64,000 nt of DNA from positions 78,108 to 142,107 of the forward strand of contig CH003207.1 of the NCBI GenBank assembly GCA_000149265.1, in the 5' to 3' direction. The position numbers and the translations under genes are program-made. Shown piece after piece: positions 1 through 12,100 of this stretch. Position 1 is the stretch's first letter; each line of letters opens with the position of its first letter. The stretch comes from Ciona savignyi. Taxonomy: Eukaryota > Chordata > Ascidiacea > Phlebobranchia > Cionidae. The notes beneath the pieces were generated by a model. That model did no database searches. It saw nothing but the letters and a program-made list of their open reading frames with translations, and was not told the DNA's origin.

Positions 1-54
1 GTTGCTCGTGTAGTTTTGCTGTCGCTAATGATATATTTTATTCAAACTGAGCAG

Positions 55-126
55 CATTTTGGGAAAAGTTTAAGCGATGTTGGTACCAGGCGAAATTCTT
101 TGTTTGAATTTCGCTCCAGCGAAAAA
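55..126 (+). CDS. Possible additional upstream rabaptin exon
   Basis: A 72-base open segment is flanked by a CAG acceptor and a strong GTAAGT donor, phase 0 at both ends, which is the phase needed to join the rabaptin exon at 2647. It encodes a Ser/Arg-rich stretch (contains SLSDVGTRRNSLFEF) that I do not recognise in vertebrate rabaptins. It may be a lineage-specific linker exon, an exon of another gene, or chance. Confidence 0.35.
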
Positions 127-3100
127 GTAAGTAAACCTATTTGCATAATGTCCGTGTCTTAAAGTTATCCCTCTGTTGGCCACTTTAGGTTATCACTGTA
201 TTTAAGCCATTAAGCTCTTGGTATATTGTGGAATAGTCACTTAAAGATGGTGGGATTAAAACCAGCCATTAACTAGTCTATTGTGTCTTTAAAACAGGCT
301 CTTTAAAGATGTTTTCCAAACCCAAAATACTAGTAGTTTAATCAGAAACTGTACCAATGTAATTATATTATCCAACACATTATAACAGCTATGATAACAA
401 GCAGTGGACACGAGGTAATCTGACCTTTCCCATGTTACACTTCCACTTACGTGTTTCCATTCACAAAAATATATATACATCATCATATTCTGTCTATTGA
501 TGAATCAGACTGTACAAAGTTTAAGGTCCAAAGTCAAAATAAATAATACGAAACAGCTTTATACAGTGTTACTAGTTGTAGATTGCTACTGTCTAGCATA
601 GTATTGTGCAACAGCTAAAATTTGTAAGTAAATATAAAATTTATAAAATACCAAAGCTAAAATACCAAAGCCCTATTTTATTATCTCTTATGTTTAGAAG
701 TGTTTTAGTTTAGCATCTAGATGGCATGTAAAATATGTTTGTATTTTAAACTAATATGCACTAATCTCAAAAGTGCTGTGGTGTCTGTATTTAAACTTAA
801 CTAATCGTAATAAAACCTACAATGGAGTCCAATTAATAGTGACTTTCTAGTCACATATATTCTTAAACTGCAACTAACATTAGATTTAACTGTGCAGTAA
901 AGTTACTGACTAGCATGAAAAAATATGTGTAATAAACTCACCAAAGTAAAGCAATGTATAGTCCCCACCACCATATATGAAAGGATGAGATTAATGCAGT
1001 TTATCTAATTGTAGAGCATGGCATATGACTGATTTCCATGATTAAGTGATTACACCTCACACAATAAAAGTTAACCAAAAACATGAGATTAAACTGGTAC
1101 AATGATGACATTTCGTGGTATGGTAAACGGTGTTGTAGTAAAAATCAAAACTTACCATATCAAAAAAGACATGCGTAGGGATGCACAAACTAGAATATCT
1201 TGGTATTCTAGAATAGTTATTTCGAATCCAGAATATCGAATCCTATTCTATATTAAAAAGCAAACTCGAGTTAAAGTGGCAAGATCGTCAAAAATTTCTG
1301 CTGCCGCTGACTACCTCTATGGCCAGTGTGATTACATACTTATAATTCATAGGCGGCGACTTCAGTAAAATGTTACCGTTGCGCGAAATTTTATGACGTC
1401 ACAATCGGGCCCTATGCCTCGAACTAACTCGGATAGAACTATGATAGGCTACTAACGAGTTACAAAGCTAAAAGATTAAGCCAGAAGTTTAAGTGTTTAA
1501 TCTAACTACTTCCCCCGCTGAAATATTGCATGGTCGTTAATACGCAGCTCAGCGTCAACAATACGGAAAGAATATACCAAATATTTATGTGTCTGCGAGG
1601 GCTGTGCAAGAACCCAGATTCTTATAACGGTTAACTGATCAAAGAAAAAAAACCGTTAACCGTTAACCGATGTTAGCCTACTGTTCTCTCTAGCTAATAC
1701 TTTGTAATGGGAAGAACATGAGGAAAAACGGGAGTGCGTCAGTGGTCCTGTATTGAATCTAGGTCAACGTAACCCTAGGTCAAACCGCCGATCAAAGCAA
1801 GAAACACCGCTGGAAAAGCGGCGCTGCGGTTAGACGATTTAATGTGATAATTATTTAAATGCGCAGGGATTTTTTGCGTAATTATAAAACAGACGCCCAT
1901 GCATAATATCCATTGTAATCAATGGAAATAAAAAGGAACTCCATGCAATTATAGTTTCTTAATGTGCAATGTATATTATTTCGAATCCAAATATTCGAAA
2001 TAAACGTAATATTTGGATTCGAATCCCGTAGGATTCGAATCCGGAAGATTCGATATTCTAGTTTGTGCATCCCTAGATGCGTATAAAAGTCAAAGTTAAA
2101 TTTGTATCAATTTCAACTAAAAACAAATTATGAGATGATACTAATAGAATGGCGATTTTTCAGAGTAAAATGAACAGGGTTTTAAGTTTAAGAAAATTAA
2201 GGAAAATTTGGGTGAAACTCAACCATTTTTTATGATAGTTTTAACTAAAAAGAAAAAAAAACATGGCATTAAACTAGTACAATGGCAATGTTTCGTGATA
2301 AAATACACGGTGTTGTAAAACCTAAACCCAAACCACATTTTGTGACAATTTCAACTGAAAACAACAAATTGAGATTAAACAAGTGCAATGGAAACATGAA
2401 GCAAAAATCACATAACAGAATAATTTGTCCCAATCCAACGCAATGTGAAAATTTGGTTCGAATAAAAAAAAATTTGGAAAAAGTTTTTTTTTTTTTTTTG
2501 GGACATTTTAGGACTTAAAGCATAAAAGCACAAGATTATAATAATACAGTGACGATATTTTGATATTCTTAAGCAAAAATCACAAAATAAGAAATAATTT
2601 TCTTAAAATCCAACCCACATTTTGACGTTACTTTCCCCCTGGCAAGGAGAAACCCAATGATGCCTCATTGACGGAGTTGGAAGGCTACGTGGTGGTTGTC
2701 AACTCCCAACGTACCATGCTGCAGAAGGAGAATGAAACTCTGAAGCAGGAAATGCATGAAAGTTAGTTTTATCTCTGGTTTTCCTGTTGTATGTGATTAA
2801 ATGTCGGGTTACCGGAGCTATTGCAGTGTGTTGTTTATGATCAAGACGATTTTTTAATTTTGGAGAACCCATTATTTCACTGGGTTTAGGCAATATCTGT
2901 TTGATTGACTGTCGTGTTACTGGAGCTATTGCTGTGTGTTCTATGTGATTAAGATCATTCCGTAAACGATAAAACACAGGGGCCGTAATCATAAGGATAA
3001 TTGTAAGATAACCTCGTGCCCACTGTCTTATTTTTGGAGCTATATGGCAGTGTAATGTGTATGATTTACATGTGTCTTCAATTTAGTTGAACCCATCAAT

Positions 3101-6100
3101 CCACTGTATTTCGGCAATATCTGTTAAAAGCCTTGCTCAACGACACCGATTAGCCAATGAATAGTTTTTTTGTGTTTGAGACAACATCAATTTTGGCTTA
3201 ACCCAAGAATTCGGTTAAGACAAAATAGGGGATAGGATATTTATCTTTATCCCCGTGAATGGGAAAACCAAGGGGGTTATCACACGGGCAATCATCAGAT
3301 CACCTCGCACCCACCGTCGGGTTACCGGAGCTATTGCAATGTGTTTTATATGATTGACACATTCCTTCAATTTGGTAAAAACCAATAAACCACTGGGTTC
3401 GAGCAATATCCGTAAAGTGCCTTGCCCAAGGACACAACCGAGTAGCTAGCGACCAGTTTCGCACCTGCAACCTTTCGATTGAAAGGCGACGCACTTAACC
3501 GTTAGACCAACCGGTCGGAAATCCCCATAGCACCTTGCTTAAGTACACAGCCATCTAGATACAGATATTTTAGAAGCAGCAGTCTAGCATTTTAACCCAC
3601 TACCTCCAACCAAACGTGCTTACTTGTGTGCCATAGCTGTGGTAGTTTGTATACTGCAACATACGTACAATCATAGCCTAACCTACTAAACCCATCGTCA
3701 TGTCTCTGGAGCAGGAATGTCAAACTTGTGGTTTTTTAAGGTCCACATTTAATTTTTGGAATTGTGCCAGTGCAATTTCCCATGTATTTTTGCTTATAAA
3801 TCGACTTCTGTAAATTTAAAAAATATTTTTCAAAAATATACGTGTCAATTTTTTTTCACCAAAAAAAGGATTTCTGTTTAAAGCAACCTGTCTTCTCTAC
3901 CTTTTTACAGTTTCCTTAAATAATTACACATTTAGCCTTAAAACAATCTATCAAATCAAATTTTCCCACAAGTTCCTTAAATAATTACATATTTACCCCT
4001 AAAACAATCTCCCCCATCTTCCCACAGTATGCCGAATGCTGGAGAACGAACAGACCCAACACCAGTGCACCAAGCACAACCTAATATCCGCCACCCACAA
4101 CCTGGATAAGTACAAGAGTATGGTGTTGGTGGGTGGGTNNNNNNNNNNNNNNNNNNNNNNNNNNNNNNNNNNNNNNNNNNNNNNNNNNNNNNNNNNNNNN
4201 NNNNNNNNNNNNNNNNNNNNNNNNNNNNNNNNNNNNNNNNNNNNNNNNNNNNNNNNNNNNNNNNNNNNNNNNNNNNNNNNNNNNNNNNNNNNNNNNNNNN
4301 NNNNNNNNNNNNNNNNTTACAAATGGTTTTTACTACACATTACCCAATAATAGTCCGATGGTTTTAATGTTTTGCTATTTAACGGGCAAGAAACTTGATT
4401 TTTCGCTAAAATCACAAATTAGTTGTGGTGGGTCCATGAAGCCCAATCACTGGGTTTACAGTATGTAAAACAAATTATGGGCAATTTTGAGTTTTATGTA
4501 TTTTCCCCAGCATGAGTAATGTAACAGTATATTGATTAACAATTTGGGGTCAAACAATAACATTATAGCTCTATGCTCTTTCTATAAAAAATAATAGCAT
4601 TAACCAATTGTAGTTTATAGCTAACATTGTAGCTTTATGACTGGTTTTAACTGCATAACAATACATTAACATATTAAAATCACATGCTTTACTAATGATG
4701 TCAACATTATTATTAGGATTATTATATGCTTCTAATAAATAAATGTTTTCATTTTGTATACGCCCATTATTTCAATTAATCGTTTGGCCATGGTGCTCCT
4801 AGAAATAGTTATTTTTTTATTGCAATGCGTGAATTAATAGAATACTAAACATCATTATTAGGTTTGTTCGATTGCTGGTGAAATGGTGGGAAAGCATATT
4901 AACAACTTTTCAGATGCTGGAGCTAATCCTGATTAAATACTAAAAATTTAAAGTTAATCCACAGGCCATAAGCTTATTTAACTCTAATCCTGCTCATGCA
5001 CATTTGCGCTAATCTTATTTTTGCTCAATATTTATTTTGCATGGTATTGCATGCGGTGCATTTTGATTTATATTTAATTTGCAAACTAACCCAATTTATG
5101 AACTTTTTTTGGGACATGGAAAGCACATTTATGATCTTTTTTGACTTTGCATTTACGATTAATTTTGATTAAGCAACTTTTTACAATGCTTTGCAGTATC
5201 ATGTAAATGGCAATATTGTGTGCGGTGGTTTATTTATATATCTGCTGTACGTGTACCTGTATAGCATCTTTGGTTAAATCGTTTAACTTTTAGCGAAAGG
5301 TTGTAGGATCGTAACCAGCACTGGTTTTTTATTTATTTTCGTGAACAAGGCACTTAGCAGACATTACCTGAAACTAGCGCATTAATGGATTCTACTTAAA
5401 CTGAATCATACACATAACACTGCAATATCTCCGGTAACCCCGACGGTAGGCGAGAAGGTAATCTGACGATTGCCCGTGTGGTAACGCTCCCTTACATATT
5501 CGCAAGGTAATCTGACGATTGCCCGTGTGGTAACGCTCTCTTACGTATTCGCAAGGTAATCTGACGATTGCCCGTGTGCTAACGCTCTCTTACGTATTCG
5601 CAAGGTAATCTGACGATTGCCCGTGTGGTAACGCTCCCTTACATATTCGCAAGGTAATCTGACAATTGCCCTTGTGGTAACGCTCCCTTACATATTTGCG
5701 AGGTAATCTGGCGATTGCCCGTGTGGTAACGCTCCCTTACATATTTGCGAGGTAATCCGGCGATTGCCCGTGTGGTAACGCTCCCTTACATATTTGCAAG
5801 GTAATCTGACGATTGCCCGTGTGGTAACGTTCCCTTACATATTCGCAAGGTAATCTGACGATTGCCTGTGTGGTAACACCCCTTTGCGTTTCCCACACAC
5901 GAGCATGATTGTTCTAATTCATCCAAGATGTTTATCTTAATGCCAATAACACCAACTGTATCTGTTGTTCACTGAAATAAAATGTTGCATTTTTCCAATC
6001 AGTCAAATGGCAAGCAAAATGAAGTAAATAAAAACAAACATGAAATAAACCACGACAGCCAAGTTGAAACTGATGCTTTAAAAAGCAGGTAAGCTGTGGT

Positions 6101-9100
6101 TAATATATTTGGGGCAAATTGTATTAAAATTCAGGTTTTTCAGCATTTTATACATTCAAATGCATATGATGTTTGATTTCGAATTTAAGAATACTTTTTG
6201 AATTCTTAATTCTTATATAAGTATAAAGTAGTTAGACTTTGGAGGGCACGAACATAAGATCTCATTTGTGTAAATAGACCAAATTTATCAGATTTGGCAA
6301 TGTTGTAAGAGTGTCGCTAGTCAGTTTGCCACAAGCCCTTAGTTTGTGGGTATCATGTCCACACATTAAATAAGTAATTAGTTAACCTACAGATTACTAT
6401 GGCATTTTAACCCTAAAATTTATGTATTTTTATAAGAAAAGACATTTCATCAGTAAATAGTTACGTGGGAGCTTACTATTGTTGATTGGGACAGTTCAGT
6501 CAGTATATTGCATTCATAATTAAAATGTTGAATTTTGGTTATTTTACAAGAGATATTGCAGTGTGTTCTATTGATTTTGTCATTTCTACCATCTTAAACC
6601 CATAACCCAACCACAATTAGGCAATATTCACTTGGTGACTATGATCGAAAATCAAACACAAGAGCCAGCCACTCCAATGTGGCCAGAAAAATTACCCTGG
6701 GAGAAAAGGACAGGATATTCATGTTTATCCCTGTGAATGGGAAAACCCAAGGGGGGTTAACACACGGGCGCAATGTCGGATCAGATCCACCGCGACGCTA
6801 CCGTCGGGTTTTCGGAGCTATTGCAGAGTGTTGTATATGATTCACACGTTCCTTTAATTTAATAGAACCCATTAAGACTCTGTACATTTAGGCAATGTCC
6901 GTAAAGTGCTCTGTCAAGGACACAACAAACTGGCTGGCCACCAGTTTTGAACCTGTAACCCTTTGGCTAAAAGGCGACGGACGTACTTAACCACAAGACT
7001 AACCTGTCGGAGACAAATTACCTAAGTAGTTACAGCCACTTGCAACTACACTACACCAAGCACACCCCTTCCTTGACTTAAAAATTCAAATTTCCAGCTC
7101 CATCACTGTAGACTCACTACCTCCACCACGCACTTTAGTGGAGGAACCGGAAACTGATGCGGAGGGAGCGATGCAGAAGCATCCGGACTCTATATCGCTC
7201 TCTTCCACATCCTCTGCACCAGGATTGACGATCCATGAGGACTTAGTTTGCAATAGAGGTGATTTTATAAATTGTTTTTATTTTTTTAGCCTTTTGCATC
7301 AAAACATTTACCTTATGGTACAAAACGAAGTTTTAAGGTGATTTACAGGAATTATTGTTTATATTTTTACCCATTTTGCATCAAAACATTTACTTGCTTG
7401 GTACAAAACAAAATTTGAAGTTGATTTAGAGGAATTGTTATTTATATTTTTACCCAATTTGCGTTGAAAGATTTTGCGAAATAACGATCAAAATTTTGTA
7501 ATGATACAACAACCACAACCAGTTATAATCCGTACTGTTGATAGTAATAAGAAAACTGCAAGCTTATTTGTTCATTATCTTAACTCATTATTTCACTTTT
7601 TAAACCTATAAGTACCAATCCACCAAAGCATTTTGTGGAACATCGAACAAAGTATTGTAGTGACCAAGCAAGTAATAATGCCCATTGTTGTGTTGATGTG
7701 CGTTAGGATAGGATATTTATGTTTATCCCCGGAAATGTGAAAACCAAGAGGTTAACACACGGGCAATCGTCAGATCACCTCGCGCCCACCGTCGGGTTAC
7801 AGGAGCTATATATTGCAGTGTGTTGGGTATGATTCACACTTTTCTTCAATTTAGTCAAACCCATTTATTTGCTGGGTTCAGGCAATGTACGCTAAGTGCC
7901 TTGCCCAAGGACACAACCGACTAGCTAGCGACCAGTTTCGTACCTGCGACCTTTCGGATGAAAGGAGATGCGCTAAACCTTCAGACTAACCTATTGGACG
8001 TTGTTAGGGTTGCAACGATATACCGATAACCGCGATATTATCGATACTACTCAGCTACGATACTAATAAACACTGTTATTAAAGACAAACTAGTCAAGAA
8101 TCGTATTTTAATCCGTGACGTTTAGTTTAGCTGTTGGGATTTCCCCATGTTTGCTAACGATATCTGTGAAAATCGTGATTATCAGTACTTTAAGTATAGT
8201 TGCAGCCCTGGTCATTATTATAATTAAACAAAAACCTCTTACTTTCGCTCTTGATTAAAGAAAACATTTTTGGCAAATGCTTTGCAGTCGTTCGTCTTGT
8301 GCCGATCCAAGAATTTTACCTCTAACGGCACGGTACGAAAGACATAATACTACACGACTTGCCTTTGTCTGAACCAGGTGGTTAAATGGGTCTAACAAAA
8401 ACTTAAACAATGTCTCCATTAAAACTCGTTGCTAGGTAGTTAGGTGCGTTCCTGCAAAACCTCTTAACAGTCATCGCCTGAACGCAGTGAATTAACGGGT
8501 CTTGGGATAAACTGGGACATTTAACACAATGTTCTCAGCATCAAAATAACCAGTTCCACATTATTTAGTGAACTCAGCTCCACATTTGAACCTTATGTGT
8601 CGGGAAACTGACAAGAGAAACGGACCTTCGACGCAATATACCGACTGGACTGAAGTCCCAATCAATGTTAGTATTCCGTTAACTATTTACTGATAAAAAA
8701 AGTCTTATTTACAAATAAAAAGCCCTAGCCTAGTATTCTGTCAGTTAAAAATCAACTGATAAACAGCCATAATTGATGTGTTAATGACATAATATCGCAC
8801 ACTGTTCTTCGAGGCTTAGTGTAATTTTTTATAAACATTTATTTTTTCAGTTTTATTTATTATTTTATTTTTTTGTGGGTTTAGCAACCACATCTAAATA
8901 TCCCGGAACTTAATAATTGATTGGTTTTTAGACGTGTTTTAACGACTGTCGTTTTGCAGTTTTTTTTCCTGTTTTCCAAATTTTTAGCAAAGGTTTTGCT
9001 TCGTGTTTTCATCGTAAAAACAAAAACTAAACTAATACCCACAAACTCTAATTCCACAGGAAAGTGGCAAGGGGCTCAAAATGAGTGAAAAACTATTTGA

Positions 9101-12100
9101 AGAGGAGCCATCAGCTGAACAACAGAAGGTTATAGATGGTCAGCATCACACGTTGAGACTACAGGATAAGAAGATTAAAATCCTTAAAGCAGAGGTATGT
9201 GGGTGTGTGGTTGGATGGGGCATTTAAGACGAACATTTCAGGAACTGTCTAGAAATGTCTTTTTCACAAAAAAAGGTTGAAATCAGTTTTGAATTGAATA
9301 TTATTAAGGATTTTTTTTTGATTAAAGAAATGTCTAAAATATCGAAATATTAAAACTATATGAAATACCAAAATAACCAAAAAAATTAAGATGTAAAGAT
9401 ATAAAATATTATTAAAATGTCTAAAATAAACATTCAAACCCTTAGTGCAAACAGCTTCGTGACAATAAATAAAAAACCTAAAAATATCTAATTATATCTA
9501 AAAAACCAATATATCTGTAATAACCTTAAAGAAGATCAAAATAAACATCCCCCAGTGTCAAAACATTCCAACCCCCAAACACCCCCCCTCCCCCAAAAAA
9601 ATAAGAAAAAATAAGAAAACCTAAAAATTCTAAAAATATCTAATTATATCTAAAAAACAATATATCTGTAATAACATTGAAGAATATCAAAATGTCTAAA
9701 CATTCCAACCCCTAGTGCAAACAGCTCCATGACAAAAAAAAATTAAACAAAATTAAAATCCTAAAAATATCTAATTAATATCTAAAAAACAATATATCTG
9801 TAATAACATTAAAGAAGATCAAAATGTCAAAACATAATTAGTGTAATTATATCTAAAAAAACAATATATCTGTGATAACCTTGAAGAATAAAATATAAAT
9901 AAGAATAAAATCAAAATAATCCAACCCAGTGCGAACAGCTCCGTGACAAAGTGACGGATTACACGAAGCGATGGGAAGATGAGGTTGCTCTTCGTCGCGA
10001 TGTGGAAGAATCGATCCAAACATCCTCCCAAGAATCCCGGGATCAAGTGAGGAAGTTGACGGAGAAGATTGGGAAGTTGGAGGAGCTGCTTGCGGAGGAG
10101 CAATCCTGGAGGAGGAGGAGGGAAGAGGAGGTCGATAATCAACTGGTGAGGATGGATATTCATGTTTGTCTTCTATTTAGTTTTTACCTGCAATACGTGT
10201 AATAAATAGGATAGTATAGGATAGTCATGTTTATCCCCTTGAATGGGAAAACCAAGGAGGTTATTACACAGGCAATCGTCAGATCACCTCGCGCTCACCG
10301 TCGGGTTACCGGAGCTATTGCAGTGTGTTGTGTATGATAAATACTTTCCTTCAATTTGGTAGAAACCATTAATCCGCTGGGTCCAGACAATGTCTGTAAA
10401 GTGTCTTGCCCAAGGACACAACCGACTAGCTACGACCAGTTTTGCACCTGCAACCTTTCGATTGAAAATATAAGAGTTTTTTTTCTATGAAATTAATGTT
10501 TTATCCTTATTATTCATGGTTTATAAAGTGTCCTCTATTACGAGTTTTGGAAATAAAATAAATAAAACTCCTATTACAGGACAATTCACTGTATCAACCA
10601 TGCATATTCTTTCCCACCATCTTTCCCACCAATTGATTATTACGAGTTTTGGATTTTTTTTTTTTTTTGGTAAAATGTCAATAATCAACTGGTGAGGATG
10701 GATATTCATGTTTGTCTTCTATTTAGTTTTTACCTGCAATACGTGTAATAAATATAAACGTATTTTTCCTAACATGAAATTGATGTTTTATCCTTATTGA
10801 AAGTGGAATTAAGAGTAAAAACCTAAGGGTATGTTTTATCCAAGTGAATAGTAAAACACAAGAGGCGTAACCACACATGCAATCAGCTGATCACCTTGCG
10901 CTCACTGTAAGGCTATCGTAGCTACAAGGGATGTTATCACACGAAAAATCGTCAAATCACCTCGCGCCCACGTCAGACTATCGTAGCTATTGCAGAGCGT
11001 TGTGTGTGATTGTGATGTTTTTTTTATCAGACAGGGTGTGTTAATTTACAGGTATTGGGATTTACAGGTGTAATGCTTGGGGATTTTGTCACACCCACAC
11101 TGCCATTATACTTAATGAACATTGCATGAATCCACGGATTAATGGGTTCTACCAAATCCAAGAAACATGTAAATCATACACAACACACTGCAATAGCTAC
11201 GATAGTCTGACGTGGGCGCGAGGTGATCTGACGATTACCCGTGTATTAACCCTCTTGGTATTCCCATTCACGGGGATAATCATGAACATCCGACCCACTG
11301 GCCCCCATCACAATTTGACAACAAACCCACCCCCAACCTCTTATTACATCTCAGATGCAGCTGTTGAAAGAACGGAACAGATTACAAGAGGAGTCGTTGA
11401 AGATCAAACGGGAGCTCGACATGATGAAGAGCTTGATGGAGCGGAAGAGGAGCCTGTTGAATCCTGATCCTGCTCTTCCTTGTACAGTAGAGGTCAGTAG
11501 AGAGGCTGTTTATAGGGGGTAAGTCGGGGGGGTTTACATAATGAGAGCCTAAATTTAAAAAAAAAAACAATTTGTGGAGTTCTGCTTTTTCCATCGAAGT
11601 GCCCTATATTGACCTTTAGGGAAACCAAGTAGGTTAACACACGGGCAATCGTCAGATCACCTCGTGCCCACCATCAGACCACCATCAGAGTACCGAAGCT
11701 ATTGCAGTGTGTTGTGTATGATAGCCATGTTCCATCAATTTGGTAGAACCCATTAATTCGTTGTGTTGTATATGATTCATACATTCCTTTAATTTCTAGA
11801 ACCCATCCTTCCCTCCCTTAACATTCAAACCCACCATCCCAGGGGTTGAAACAGACACTGGAAAGATACAGAGAAGCTCTCGTTTCGTTCCAAGTGGAAA
11901 AGACAATGAATGAATCGAAACTTCAAAGCGAAATGAATTTCCTTAAAGAAAGAATTCAAGCTGATCAGGTAAACAACAGATAAATTCGCAAATTTTAGTT
12001 AAAAACACACAAAATGCAGATAAATCCGCACATATTAGTTAAAAAGACACAAAATGCAGGTAAACCACAGATATATTCACACATTTTAGTAAAAAGACAC

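Noticed and set aside
5455-5895. CRISPR-like array
   Set aside because: Regular 49-bp units look array-like, but the whole unit repeats with no unique spacers, it derives from a SINE, and the genome is animal.
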